NCBI GenBank assembly: GCA_965263155.1
Contig: OZ253586.1
Location: 2,976,001 to 3,040,000, forward strand
DNA from: JAAXIE01 sp965263155
GTDB lineage: Bacteria; Chloroflexota; Dehalococcoidia; Lucifugimonadales; JAAXIE01
DNA: 64,000 nucleotides
Direction of reading: 5' to 3'
Numbering within the stretch: position 1 is the first letter of the stretch; every line of letters begins with the position of its first letter. The translations under genes and the position numbers were made by a program. Under the pieces are notes generated by a model, which saw only the letters and a list, made by a program, of their open reading frames with translations, had not been told where the DNA came from and did no database searches. Positions 18,484 to 27,989 of this stretch are shown here, piece after piece.

Positions 18484-20207
18484 ACCGCTCGAGCCTCAAT
18501 CACCGAGCTAACATGCCCAGTCTTGACTACATCGACGACCTCGAACCGCGCCTCGGAAAGAAGGTGGCTGAATTGTTCGAGCGTCCTTTCTGCTCCACCA
18601 GTCACGATCAGCATATGCAGGTCCAAAAGCCCTCCCGCCCCCGAGGCCGTATCAAGCAACATTTCCACCACGTAGAGGGTACCGCCCTTGGGCATAGCTT
18701 CTCGAGCTCGGTTCAGGATGCGCAGGACGTCATCATCGGCCCAATCGTGCAGCACTCGGGCCAAGATCATTGTGTCTGACGCCGTCGTCCACCTCTGGAA
18801 GAAATCCCCCGAAATGAATCGGCAACGGTGTGCGAGGTCGTCCGGCACACTGGCCAAGGCGACCACTTCCGGGCGCTCCATAATTGTTCCCATCAGGTTT
18901 GGGTAAGACCGGAGCAGAGCGAAGGTCAGCTCTCCCATTCCCCCGCCCGCGTCGAGGATGCTCCCGCGCGCTCTGAGGTCTACCGACTCGGCGAGAGATT
19001 GATAGTCGTGTTTGGCATAATGTGCCAGTGCAGTATGATAACCTCTCAGGTCATCTGGTCTGCGCCCGACCCAGTCAAAGAAGTTGGCGTCTTGGAGTGC
19101 GGTGAAGGCCGGTCTTCCTGTCCGCAACGTCTCGGGTGCTCCCGCCCACGCGTCATAGGTCTCACGGCCCCAGAGCGTTGCCGCATCAGCAAGAGACAGA
19201 GGATGCGAATGCTTCAAATAGGCACCGCTGTCCGTCGCATGGTAGGTACCGTCTTCGATAAGGGAAACCAACCCCAACTCGTCAAGTGCCCGCATGAGTC
19301 TGGGGCCTACCGATTCCGCCAATTGCAGGCGCTCTTCGACGCCTGCCGCTGATGCTGGCAGCAACTCAAACACGCCCAATTCCACTGCCGCCCTTATGGT
19401 CTGGGTCCTCCACATCCCCACCATATCCGCGGAGAGCTCTTCCATCGGCGACTTAAGGGACTGGCTCAGTTCCAGCACGGTCCATCCATACTCGTCTATG
19501 ACGGACAGGGAGCCGTCCAGCCCTCGGACGCGAGCTTGGCCGTTGTAGAAAGGCTCCACATTGTCGAACCGGGCTTGGTACAGCGCTGCGCCGGACTTGT
19601 CGATGTGGTGCCAACCTTTGGAATCTCGTGCACGGGCATGATTCTTGTGAAATACATCCAAGTCCAAGAACCATGTGCCGTGCAGGAGTCGCCCTTGGGG
19701 GTCGATGTGAGAGTGTTTGCCATCGTCCCGCACTACAACCGCGAAACCGTCCCTGAAGTCTCCCGCGTACCGGTACCGCTCCCGATAGGCTGGCGTGCCG
19801 TCGTCGGCAATGTGGAAGTAACGGTTGCCTCTGTCGCGTACGGTGCAAAGGACCTCTTGGAAGTTGCCGCACCACAGGTAGCGTTCTTGGTACAGGGGGG
19901 TCCCGTTGGGCAATATATGGAACCAGCCGGTTGGCGAATGGACCGCGGCCCGACCGCCGTAGAATCCGAAGGTGCGTTGGTAGCGGGCTTGGTAGGCCTG
20001 CTTGCCGTCAGGGGTGACGTGATACGCCCCGGAGTCATCACAGACGGGTGCCAATCCGGGTGGGTGGAACTTTAGCACCTCTGCGAAACGGGTCTCATAC
20101 AAGGGTTGACCCGCGCTTGTCAGATGGTGGGTACCATCGTGTGCCACCAGACTGGTGTTCCAATCCTCGTCCGAGAAGCCGTCATGAGGAGTTATCACGC
20201 CTTCCAC
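18480..20207 (-). CDS. WG-repeat domain fused to SAM O-methyltransferase
   Basis: 575 residues. The first about 240 hold six or so WG/KWG-like repeats of about 35 residues: AYHVTPDGKQAYQARY, WFHILPNGTPLYQERY, YFHIADDGTPAYRERY, WHHIDKSGAALYQARF, alternating with F-x-G-x-A-x-V segments. The last 330 form an O-methyltransferase of the plant/ACMT type: a dimerisation helical domain, the SAM motif ILDAGGGMGELTFALL, and LARVLHDWADDDVLRIL. WG repeats are usually cell-surface or scaffold modules; no signal peptide is seen, so the enzyme should be cytoplasmic. The fusion may tether the methyltransferase to a polymer or partner. Confidence 0.88.
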   Translation of the reverse strand: MEGVITPHDGFSDEDWNTSLVAHDGTHHLTSAGQPLYETRFAEVLKFHPPGLAPVCDDSGAYHVTPDGKQAYQARYQRTFGFYGGRAAVHSPTGWFHILPNGTPLYQERYLWCGNFQEVLCTVRDRGNRYFHIADDGTPAYRERYRYAGDFRDGFAVVVRDDGKHSHIDPQGRLLHGTWFLDLDVFHKNHARARDSKGWHHIDKSGAALYQARFDNVEPFYNGQARVRGLDGSLSVIDEYGWTVLELSQSLKSPMEELSADMVGMWRTQTIRAAVELGVFELLPASAAGVEERLQLAESVGPRLMRALDELGLVSLIEDGTYHATDSGAYLKHSHPLSLADAATLWGRETYDAWAGAPETLRTGRPAFTALQDANFFDWVGRRPDDLRGYHTALAHYAKHDYQSLAESVDLRARGSILDAGGGMGELTFALLRSYPNLMGTIMERPEVVALASVPDDLAHRCRFISGDFFQRWTTASDTMILARVLHDWADDDVLRILNRAREAMPKGGTLYVVEMLLDTASGAGGLLDLHMLIVTGGAERTLEQFSHLLSEARFEVVDVVKTGHVSSVIEARAV

Positions 20208-20309
20208 CCTGATCCGGTCATGAGAGGCCCCTCACCTCCTTAGGTTCACAATATAGGGTCCAGCGGCCTTGGTCCTGAGATATTGCGTGCGACGCCATAG
20301 GCGAGGCAG

Positions 20310-21398
20310 TCACTCGCCTGCAGGCCTCCGCATGTTGCAGCCTTGGCAGAGGGAGTTCTCCATGTAGTTGGTACGCAGTTCTTGGTAGGCGTCGTCGGAC
20401 CAGATGGTGTACAGGCTAGTCTGGTTCAGGTTGCCGAAGTCACCCAGCGTGCGGCGAAGGGCGTCGGGAGCGCAGCAGGGGTTGAAGCGGCCATCGGAAG
20501 CGACCCAGGCTTCCTGTCCTAGGAATGGGCACTCCGCCCCAACGGCTATATCACTTTGACTGTCCGCATCAAGGACGAAGATATTCTCCAACAGCACCTG
20601 TCGACCATCCGGCAACCGGTGCTGTTCGGCGGCATGATGAGCGGATGCTACTACACCGTTCCAGCGCTCGATCGCCTCCGCGTCGCGCCGCATGGACTGT
20701 TGACGTATCTCTGGGAAATGAGCCCATAGGTGATGCCCCTTCACCCGGTCCACCCCCATCTCGGCGGCTAGCTTGACTACGCTCGGCAACTCAATGTAGT
20801 TAGTCTCCATGAAGGTCAATTGGAAGGTAACTCGGCAGCGGTTGCCCCCGGCGGTGGAGTGGGCATCTCTTACCTCGACAAGGGTCCGCACGTTGTCCAA
20901 GACCTTTCCCCAATTCGAGCCGAGCATCACCCTCTCTTGAGTGGCCTTGGTCGATCCGTTCCAGGATACCTTCACATCCGATGTCACTGGGACAATGCGT
21001 TCCGCCCACGCTCTGGCCCCTCTACCCGGGAAGGTCCCGTTGGTTGTGAGGTTGAGCTTGACTTCATACTCGGCGCAAAGCTCCAGAATCAGGTCAAAGT
21101 GACGGTAAAGGAGGGGTTCGCCCATTGTCGAAGGTATGATCTCCCGCAACGGCGTGCCCTTTGACTCCGACAATACCTGCCTGACAAGACCAATATCCAT
21201 TCGTCGTCTAGGGAGACCAGCCTCTCGCCTGTCCAACTGAGTCGTGCTGTAGGGCGAGTGATCCTCGCACATGATGCAGTGTAGATTGCAATCGTCAGGG
21301 TTGGTGTCAAAGGTAATGCGCCAAGGCCCCGGCCTTCCAACGATGGGATCAGCCACTGGCTGCTGGGAGTCTGAGCGTTGGCTAGACGCTTTGGTCAT
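20310..21398 (-). CDS. Radical SAM protein with SPASM-like C-terminus
   Basis: 362 residues. CNLHCIMC is the CxxxCxxC site for the SAM-cleaving 4Fe-4S cluster; GEPLLYRHFDLIL is the GGE-like motif. The C-terminal part has Cys clusters (AECPFLGQ, FNPCCAPD, SLCQGCNMRR) of SPASM type, holding auxiliary Fe-S clusters. Such enzymes modify peptides, sugars or other small substrates. No precursor peptide is obvious nearby. It overlaps the upstream glycosyltransferase by 17 bases, so they are co-transcribed. Confidence 0.9.
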   Translation of the reverse strand: MTKASSQRSDSQQPVADPIVGRPGPWRITFDTNPDDCNLHCIMCEDHSPYSTTQLDRREAGLPRRRMDIGLVRQVLSESKGTPLREIIPSTMGEPLLYRHFDLILELCAEYEVKLNLTTNGTFPGRGARAWAERIVPVTSDVKVSWNGSTKATQERVMLGSNWGKVLDNVRTLVEVRDAHSTAGGNRCRVTFQLTFMETNYIELPSVVKLAAEMGVDRVKGHHLWAHFPEIRQQSMRRDAEAIERWNGVVASAHHAAEQHRLPDGRQVLLENIFVLDADSQSDIAVGAECPFLGQEAWVASDGRFNPCCAPDALRRTLGDFGNLNQTSLYTIWSDDAYQELRTNYMENSLCQGCNMRRPAGE

Positions 21399-22704
21399 GA
21401 CCCCTGCCTCCGTTGATCAGACTGGCGTAGACTCTCTCCAAGGCTACGGAATGGTCCCTTATATCGGGAACGTTGCCGTCAGGTGACTGCAGATACCGTC
21501 TACTCCCCAGTTGCTTAGCTAGAGTTGGATCGTCGATTAGCCGCTGCATCTGCCGCGCTAGCGAAGCCGGGTCGCGGTGGGAGAAGAGGAGCCCATTCTC
21601 CTCGTGGCGCACGTACTCCGCCATGCCCCCAAAGTCGGCGGTGATGACCGGCACGCCCGCCTGCAGAGCCTCGTGGATCACCAAAGGGGAGTTCTCGGCC
21701 CAGATGGATGGCACCACTATTGCATCGCACCGGTTGAATACCAGTGGAACTATATCCGAGTTTTGGTATTCTCCCATCCACTCTACCCGAGTGCCGGGAC
21801 CTCCCTGCAGGCCTTCGGCCAAGGATTTCAGACCGGACGTTTCAACGCCGCGGTCGCGGCCCCATATGCGGAGCAGGCCCTCATCTGTTAGGGCTCCGAA
21901 TGCCTTGATGAGGTAGTCCACCCCCTTGGCGGGTATGTGGGTGCCAATGTATCCAAAGGTGAACGGCTCTCCTCCAACCCGCTCCCTCCCTTGGAGACGA
22001 CTCAGGTCGAAGCCGTAGTCGAGGTAGACGATCTTCTTCTCAGGAACCCCAAATTCATCCCTGAACCGCCGTAGCAGATACATGGCGGGTGCAATGAAGA
22101 CGTCCACCGCGTCACAGACTTGCCTCGTATGGGCCATACGTCGCCCCACCCATTGCGTCCAATACGTCGCGTCCACCTCATGCTCGTTGGAGTCGCCGGC
22201 AAAGTAGCGTGAGTAGCAGCGTTCGGCGCACTTCCTGTCATCTTGTCCATCGCATGCGGCCCAAGTATCGGAAGGGTCATGAGGATACATCTGTATGAAC
22301 TGTCCCCGGGGACACATCAGCCAATAGTCGTGCAGTGTGAACACGATTGGGACACGGCGGGAGATCGCCTGGAACACGAGGGAAGTCGAGAGGTGGTTCA
22401 GATGTCCGACGTGGACTATCTCAGGTTGGAACTGGTCTAAGACGCAGGCGAAGGCGTCATCGACGGCGGGGTGGCGATAGCCGTCCCGGGCTCGGGCCAT
22501 ATTGATCACGTGAAGCACAATCCGTGGATCTGAAGGGTCGGTATTCCGTGAGACGGCGTACTCCGGAAGGAACGCATTCTCCTGCCGTGTGAAGACGCGC
22601 ACCTCGTGTCGTTCAGCCAGGGCTTGGGCCAGGGCTTGCGTATAGACCTCGGAGCCCGCATTGTACCGCAGGGGATAACCGTGGATTACCTGTAGGATTC
22701 TCAT
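21382..22704 (-). CDS. Glycosyltransferase family 4
   Basis: About 440 residues from MRILQVIHGYPLRYNAGSE. GT-B fold: N-terminal domain binds acceptor; C-terminal domain has FGYIGTHIPAKGVDYLIKAF and the donor-binding segment PSIWAENSPLVIHEALQAG with the E-x7-E pattern. A Cys-rich insert (CDGQDDRKCAERCYSRYF) is seen in GT4 enzymes that recruit wall or capsule sugars. The first ten codons of the longer frame (start 22734) lack family sequence. It probably adds a sugar to the cluster product. Confidence 0.88.
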   Translation of the reverse strand: MRILQVIHGYPLRYNAGSEVYTQALAQALAERHEVRVFTRQENAFLPEYAVSRNTDPSDPRIVLHVINMARARDGYRHPAVDDAFACVLDQFQPEIVHVGHLNHLSTSLVFQAISRRVPIVFTLHDYWLMCPRGQFIQMYPHDPSDTWAACDGQDDRKCAERCYSRYFAGDSNEHEVDATYWTQWVGRRMAHTRQVCDAVDVFIAPAMYLLRRFRDEFGVPEKKIVYLDYGFDLSRLQGRERVGGEPFTFGYIGTHIPAKGVDYLIKAFGALTDEGLLRIWGRDRGVETSGLKSLAEGLQGGPGTRVEWMGEYQNSDIVPLVFNRCDAIVVPSIWAENSPLVIHEALQAGVPVITADFGGMAEYVRHEENGLLFSHRDPASLARQMQRLIDDPTLAKQLGSRRYLQSPDGNVPDIRDHSVALERVYASLINGGRGHDQSV

Positions 22705-22839
22705 TGCAGTCCGGTTCACCAAACATTTGCCCAATTATAGTCGTATGCTTGCCCCGCCATCCTCAAGACCGCCGCCTGAACCCTCAATCCCAGATGCAAC
22801 CCCAATAGTTGTGGCACTTGGCAAAGAAGCAAGGTTGGC

Positions 22840-23823
22840 TTACCGCAAGTGTCTAGCCCACTCTCGGTTCTCCGTGTACCAAGCGACGGTGTTTCTGATT
22901 CCGTCCTGGATGCCAACCTCCGGGCTCCATCCCAAGAGCATGCGAGCGCGATCAATGTTCGCCCGAGTCTCAAGTGGGTCTGCGGGATCTCTAGTCTCGT
23001 ATAGGACCTGCGCCGGTCGTCCAACGCTATCCTCGATCAGTTGGATAATGTCCTTGAGCGGGATAGCTTGATCGGTCCCCAAGTTGATAACTTCGTACCC
23101 GTTCAACCTCAGGGAGGCCACAGTACCTCGGGCAACGTCGTTCACGTACGTGAAGTCCCTCCGCTGCGTCCCGTCCCCGAACAATGTAATTGGCTCCCCT
23201 TCCGACATGGCACGAATGAACCCGAGGACGCTCATGTCTGGTCTCCCGGCGGGCCCGTACACGGTGAAATATCGCAGAACAGTGGCATCGATGCCATGGA
23301 GGTGGTGATAGGAATGGAGCAACGCTTCAGCAGCAAGCTTGGAAGCGCCATAGGGCGACAATGGTCGGTCAGATTCAGCATCTTCAGCGATGGGTCCACT
23401 TGGCTGCAAGCCGTACACGCTAGAGGTCGAAGCCAGAATGAACCGGCCTATGCCGAACTCGCGGCACATCTGCAGGAGGTTCAGTGTCCCCAGGACGTTC
23501 GCCTCATAGTAGGGGCGGGGGTTATTGACGCTGTCCCTGACGTTGGCCCAACCGGCTAGATTGATCACCGCGTCCGGGTGCTGGCTGGAGTGCAAGGCCT
23601 CAAATATCGCCCTCAGACTGTCTCCATCAGTAATGTCAGACCGATGAAAGGTAAACTGCGCACACTTGAGAAGGTGATCCAGCCGCCATTGCTTCAACTG
23701 CACCGAATAGGAATCGGTCAGGCTATCGATTCCTTGCACAGAGTGGCCCAGCTCGACCAACATGCGAGCAACGTGGAACCCTATAAGGCCGGCACACCCT
23801 GTGACAATGACGTGCAGTCCCAT
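22840..23823 (-). CDS. NAD-dependent epimerase (UDP-glucuronate 4-epimerase-like)
   Basis: From ATG 23823 the product begins MGLHVIVTGCAGLIGFHVA, the usual Rossmann start; active site STSSVYG and YGASK; substrate loop VLRYFTVYGPAGRPDM. The long family resemblance is to UDP-glucuronate/UDP-galactose 4-epimerases. The frame continues 43 codons further (to 23952) with a Pro/Arg-rich extension not typical of the family; no clear ribosome site supports either. First gene of a five-gene minus-strand run ending with the phosphatase. Confidence 0.86.
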   Translation of the reverse strand: MGLHVIVTGCAGLIGFHVARMLVELGHSVQGIDSLTDSYSVQLKQWRLDHLLKCAQFTFHRSDITDGDSLRAIFEALHSSQHPDAVINLAGWANVRDSVNNPRPYYEANVLGTLNLLQMCREFGIGRFILASTSSVYGLQPSGPIAEDAESDRPLSPYGASKLAAEALLHSYHHLHGIDATVLRYFTVYGPAGRPDMSVLGFIRAMSEGEPITLFGDGTQRRDFTYVNDVARGTVASLRLNGYEVINLGTDQAIPLKDIIQLIEDSVGRPAQVLYETRDPADPLETRANIDRARMLLGWSPEVGIQDGIRNTVAWYTENREWARHLR

Positions 23824-24122
23824 GGAAGATGTCCAGTCTCTCAGTGGGAGCGGGGGATTGGGCTCCGAGGTGGACTGCTCCCGATTGCGTCTAATCCAGG
23901 CCTCGATGGGGTTGTCGATACCTCCTTTCAAAGAGGCTGAAGGAGGCCCCATCGCGACAGGATGCTAGTCTACGACACCCGATGCGCGGTCGCCTACTGT
24001 CTAAAGTCAGCTAAGGCCGCACAAAGTGGCATAGACCACGAACGACATGGCCGCTGAAGCAAACGGCAGGGGCTCCTCCGTTATGGCTGTTGATGGCGTT
24101 ACCGATACAACGGAGGCACGGT

Positions 24123-25052
24123 CTATGCACCCGCGACCTCGATGAGCAGGCGGCAGTGGTCGCTCGCGCCCCACTCCTCGACGCCGTTCATGGCCCGCAC
24201 ATTCACGCTCTCGTGAAAGCCGCGCGAGGCGAAGACGTAGTCCAACTGGTTGTTGCTTGCAGTCGCTGGGTTCCTGCCAGGGAGGTAGAACGTCACGTCG
24301 TTTCGGGAGTCCTCAGGTTCGTGTGTCGCCAGCGTCTCCGCCTGTCGTCCGTCCGGCGCCTGTGGCCCCACGAACTCCGTGCCAATGGCCGCCATCCTCT
24401 CGAATACGGACCGGTAGCGTGCATCCCAGTAGGGAGGTCTCCCGCCATCTCCGTAGCCACGCAGGATGTTGAGGTCCCCGGCGGCCAGGATGCGATGCGT
24501 CTGCGGGTTCTCGTGGCCGATGAACGTGGAGAGGTCCGAGATGATGCGATGGACGGAGGCGTCGGCGTAGCCAAAGCTCCGCGCGGTCTCGACGCTCGGA
24601 TGCGTTCCTATCCATCGGCCATACGTGGAGATGGCGATGAACGGCTCAGTGGAACCGTCGCGTGGCGTAATGCGGGCTGCCGTTATGGTCCCGATCCCAC
24701 TGACGGCGATCTCGTTCTGCTCTGGCCACCCCGTTGGACCTACCTGCTTGAACCACTCGACGTCGACCCGTTCCGAGAGGCGTACCACCATCGGCCAGCG
24801 ATCGAACAGTGCGTTCCCTCGCCCGTGCCACCAGTCTGAGTTCCACGAATGCGAGTCCCACGCTTCTCGCGGACCGATGTCCAGGACGCTGGCGCCCTCC
24901 AAGGGCGGGAGTGTCGCGTCCCGCAGTTGCACCACGTCGTCCGGTGGCGGCGAGGCCTCCTGCAAGAGAGCGACGTCGGCGTCCATCTGCAGAAGCTGTC
25001 GCCACGGCTCGTGTCTTTTGGCGATGTTCCAACTCACCACTGTTACGGCCAA
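24123..25052 (-). CDS. Endonuclease/exonuclease/phosphatase family protein
   Basis: 309 residues with all EEP-fold signatures: VVSWNIA (Asn), LLQEAS (Glu), AAGDLNIL (Asp/Asn), NNQLDYVF and GASDHCRLLI (Asp-His). These metal-dependent hydrolases cleave DNA, RNA or phosphodiester/phosphomonoester substrates. No signal peptide, so probably cytoplasmic. A broken paralogous gene follows upstream at 25128-25856. Confidence 0.87.
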   Translation of the reverse strand: MAVTVVSWNIAKRHEPWRQLLQMDADVALLQEASPPPDDVVQLRDATLPPLEGASVLDIGPREAWDSHSWNSDWWHGRGNALFDRWPMVVRLSERVDVEWFKQVGPTGWPEQNEIAVSGIGTITAARITPRDGSTEPFIAISTYGRWIGTHPSVETARSFGYADASVHRIISDLSTFIGHENPQTHRILAAGDLNILRGYGDGGRPPYWDARYRSVFERMAAIGTEFVGPQAPDGRQAETLATHEPEDSRNDVTFYLPGRNPATASNNQLDYVFASRGFHESVNVRAMNGVEEWGASDHCRLLIEVAGA

Positions 25053-25127
25053 TCCATCCTCCGGTGGTCTGTGAGAAATCCTGCTACATATCCAGTGTGG
25101 CCTACGCCCCAGAGAAAAGCCACACTG

Positions 25128-25856
25128 CTACTGAATGGGCTGGGAGGCAAGAACGGCGACAACGCCAAAATGGTCTAACAGTTTCCTTCCCTCGTGGATG
25201 TTGCTGATCACGCCCAAGGAGCCAACTGCTAAATCATCACTGAGTGCAATGTGGTCGATGCTCCTGCGTCCTTGGAAGGCAAGCTCTGAAGTTGCGATTG
25301 TCATGTTCGGCAGAAAGGCTTTCTGGAGTGCCAACCGGAGTTCAAGACATGCGCGGCCGCCTAGTCCCATGGTTTGATTGAAGTCCCCCATCACGATCAG
25401 ACGCTTCACAGACGCCCGCCCCAGAACTTCCGCGAGGCCGGCTAGGTACTGCTCGTGGTCCTCCCACGGGACCCTGCGTTCCAACTTGCGCTTGGCCTCA
25501 GTCCGTGAACCGAACCAAGGAATACAGATCCCGATGACGGCGACCCCGCCCAAGGATGTCTGTGTGACGCCGGATACAAACCGTCCGGGAGGCATCGTAT
25601 CGATTCCAAAGGCATTGACCTGAACCCAAGGTTCCCTCGACCAGAGGATGACCTTCCGCCGACCCTGTGTGACCTTATACCCATAGTCGAGTCGCGAGGA
25701 GATCGTGTGCCCATGTTGAGACAGCAGCCCCTCATGGGTCTCGGTGAGACAGATGACCTCAGAGATGTGTCGGTCAATGCGGCTGAGGATTTCACTGGTC
25801 CGCCACGAGTAGGGCGTGGCCCACTAGACATTCCAAGTAAGTACGCTCAGTGACAT
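25128..25856 (-). pseudogene. EEP-family nuclease with in-frame amber codon
   Basis: The frame opens at ATG 25856 with MSLSVLTWNV, then TAG at 25824-25826, then continues unbroken to 25128 (WATPYSWRTSEILSRIDRH, TETHEG, VIMGDFNQTMG, RRSIDHIALSDD, LLDHFGVVAV). TWNV holds a catalytic Asn, so an internal start after the TAG would lose part of the active site. Related proteins often have Gln after NV (NVQWATP), so the TAG is likely a CAG change. Otherwise complete at about 242 codons. Confidence 0.8.
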
Positions 25857-26002
25857 CAGTTCGCTCGCTACGCTTGGGAAACGACGAGTCTCAACTCCTT
25901 GGAGCTCATGTCTAGCCCAAGCTGTGCTTCGAAGGTGTTCCTCGGGCCTCCGCAGCACAGGGGCCAACCCCTCCCAACCCGTGCGGGCTTTGGCAAGGTG
26001 GG

Positions 26003-26302
26003 TCAGGGCATGGGATTCTTGCGTGGCCTCCCACCACGCCTCTTGGGAGCGGCCTCCCAAAAGTAGATTTCGGTACCGACGCGCTTTATCTGTATGCTTC
26101 TTCCCGACGCCTTGACCGCCGAACCCAGACGACGGCGCACCGTGGCAACGGTTTCTCCATGCGAGGGCGTGAGTTTGCCAGCCTCGTCGGGGCGCAGGCT
26201 GGCGAGATAGCTGGTATACTCTAGCGCTATCTGGGATCTCTTCCCTGTAGGGGTTGAGGACAGCATTGCCTCTCGGAGGGTCACGACCTCAAATTCTGGC
26301 AT
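26003..26302 (-). CDS. Small basic protein with AT-hook-like tail, copy 2
   Basis: 99 residues, paralogous to 7983-8294 across the middle and end (DEAGKLTPSHGETVATVRRR, LGSAVKASG, IYFWE, KRRGGRPRK). Both begin MPEFE. The N-terminal third is diverged. The conserved basic tail could bind the minor groove of AT-rich DNA. Confidence 0.68.
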   Translation of the reverse strand: MPEFEVVTLREAMLSSTPTGKRSQIALEYTSYLASLRPDEAGKLTPSHGETVATVRRRLGSAVKASGRSIQIKRVGTEIYFWEAAPKRRGGRPRKNPMP

Positions 26303-26706
26303 CAGTATTCCTTCAGGTAGTATGTCGCCGGATTATACCAGTCACCATGAAGACAAAGGTCTAGAGGCCGTCTAATGGCGCTGCTTCTGCCGCGCGGTTC
26401 CGTCGAGCTCGTCCCCTCGTTCTCGTCCGCATCATCTTTCCGGGAGCCACCCCACTTCCTGCTAACCGGCTTGTCTCCTCCTCGCTTTCACACACAGTAA
26501 CTGGGGTGAACACTGCGGTGGGTACGATATCCGACCGGCCCCTGATCCACTTCAATGCGCGCCTTGTACCCGAAGCGGGACCCCCTGCATAGGAGGAACC
26601 CGACCCAATCAGCATCAGGCTGATGGGACTCCCGACGATGGACCGTTCGGTCATGCGCTCTAGCCTCTGGTTTGCCTCAGTTTCGCCGACACCAAAATGT
26701 CGGCCA
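26303..26706. other. Gene-poor stretch
   Basis: No supportable gene. Ends at the lone CRISPR-like repeat. Confidence 0.4.
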
Positions 26707-26735
26707 GGTTCCCCCGCGTGGGCGGGGATAGACCG
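26707..26735. repeat. Single type I-E-like CRISPR repeat
   Basis: 29 bases beginning GGTTCCCCCGCG and ending CGGGGATAGACCG. Length, the CCCCGC/GCGGGG hairpin and the GATAGACCG end match type I-E repeats closely. No second convincing copy is found 61 bases either side. It is unlike the 36-bp repeat at 13 kb, so it belongs to a different system. Confidence 0.6.
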
Positions 26736-26899
26736 TCAACGCAACCGCTAGAAAATAGACCAGATGCACAGTTTCACCCGAGAGTGTGCAGAGACCAAGA
26801 CGCGAGACGGAAGGTAAACCGACAGGCCCGAGGGCCCAAAAGCAGACCCTTACAGTAGAATGTCAGGCAGGCCACCAATAGGAATGGAGAAACCCTGGC

Positions 26900-27987
26900 A
26901 TAGCGAAACTCCTGCTACCAGCGATTCTATTCGTCCTAATGACTCTGACTGCCTGCTCAGACCAGGCCACGATGGCCGATGTGACGACGGTGCCCGCACC
27001 ACAGCCAGAGGCGACGCAGGCCGACGAAACGGCCACTGAAGCAACAGAAGTGGCACCCCTGGAACCAACGTTGATTCCTACAGCGGCGCCGGAACCTACC
27101 ACGATCACGGCGCTTCGGCCGACATTGGCACCGGAGCCTGCGGCAACCGAGACACCCACGCCGGCTAGGACCGCCACCCAAGTACCCGCATCGACCCAAG
27201 CGCCGAGAGTAACGCTTCCGCCAGCGGCAACCGCAGTTCCCCCTGCGGTGCCTACGCCGTACGCCACGGCAGGTTCAACGCTGACGCCAACGCAACCCGC
27301 GTCAACGTTGGGCGGTCTCACCGTCGCCCCCGAGTACCGGTGCGCGCCCTACGACCCGGACGATTACCATACTCGCCGTCAGTCGAAGCCAAAATCGTCG
27401 ACGCCCAGGGCGGCATCTACGGCCCCTACACAGGGACCTGGTTCGAGAGCATCAGGGAGACGGACATCGAACACATTGTCGCCCGGTCTGAGGCGCATGA
27501 CAGCGGCCTGTGCGCGGCTAGCCCCGAAACCAGGTCAGAATTCGCATCCGACCTCCTGAACCTCACGCTGGCGTCTCCAAGCGTTAACCGGCACCAGAAG
27601 AGCGACAACGACGCGGCCGAGTGGATTCCCGACCTGAACGAGTGCTGGTACGTGGACTGCACCATCCAGGTCCGGCTCGAATACGGTCTCACTATTGACC
27701 GCGCCGAGGCGGACGCGATAGACAGGGTTCTGGCAGGGTGTGAGTCAACGGACATGGTCGTGATCACGCCCGGAGCCTCAACCCCTACTGCCCAGACAAC
27801 TCCAACCGCTCAAACAACACCCACGACCACCACTGATGTGGACGCCCTAACCCTGTGGGACGACAACGGGAACGGCCGCATCACCTGCGCGGAGGCCCGT
27901 GCGCACGGCATTGCGCCGGTCCGACGTGGCCACCCGGCTTATGAGTACATGCGCGACGCGGACGGGGACGGCGTGGTGTGCGAATAG
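26900..27987 (+). pseudogene. Secreted HNH nuclease with excalibur tail, disrupted
   Basis: The frame expected to start ATG-GCG-AAA at 26900 has ATA instead; it then reads AKLLLPAILFVLMTLTAC, a lipoprotein-like signal. A long Thr/Pro/Ala linker follows. At about 27370 one base is missing (CCA to CA), moving the rest to another frame: GGIYGPYTGTWFES, DIEHIVARSEAHDSG and DLLNLTLASPSVNRHQKSD, a GmrSD/DUF1524-type HNH nuclease, then a Thr-rich linker and an excalibur calcium-binding motif (DADGDGVVCE). Intact, it would be an extracellular nuclease. Confidence 0.75.
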
Positions 27988-27989
27988 CG

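Noticed and set aside
20207..20309. Precursor peptide for the radical SAM gene
   Set aside because: The gap is short and holds no ORF with a ribosome site or a peptide-like leader.
26361..26654. 97-codon minus-strand frame in gene-poor DNA
   Set aside because: No ribosome site, no motif, Arg/Ala low complexity at the end.
26768..26797. Possible second I-E repeat 32 bases after the first
   Set aside because: Only scattered bases agree when aligned; below what a decayed repeat should show.
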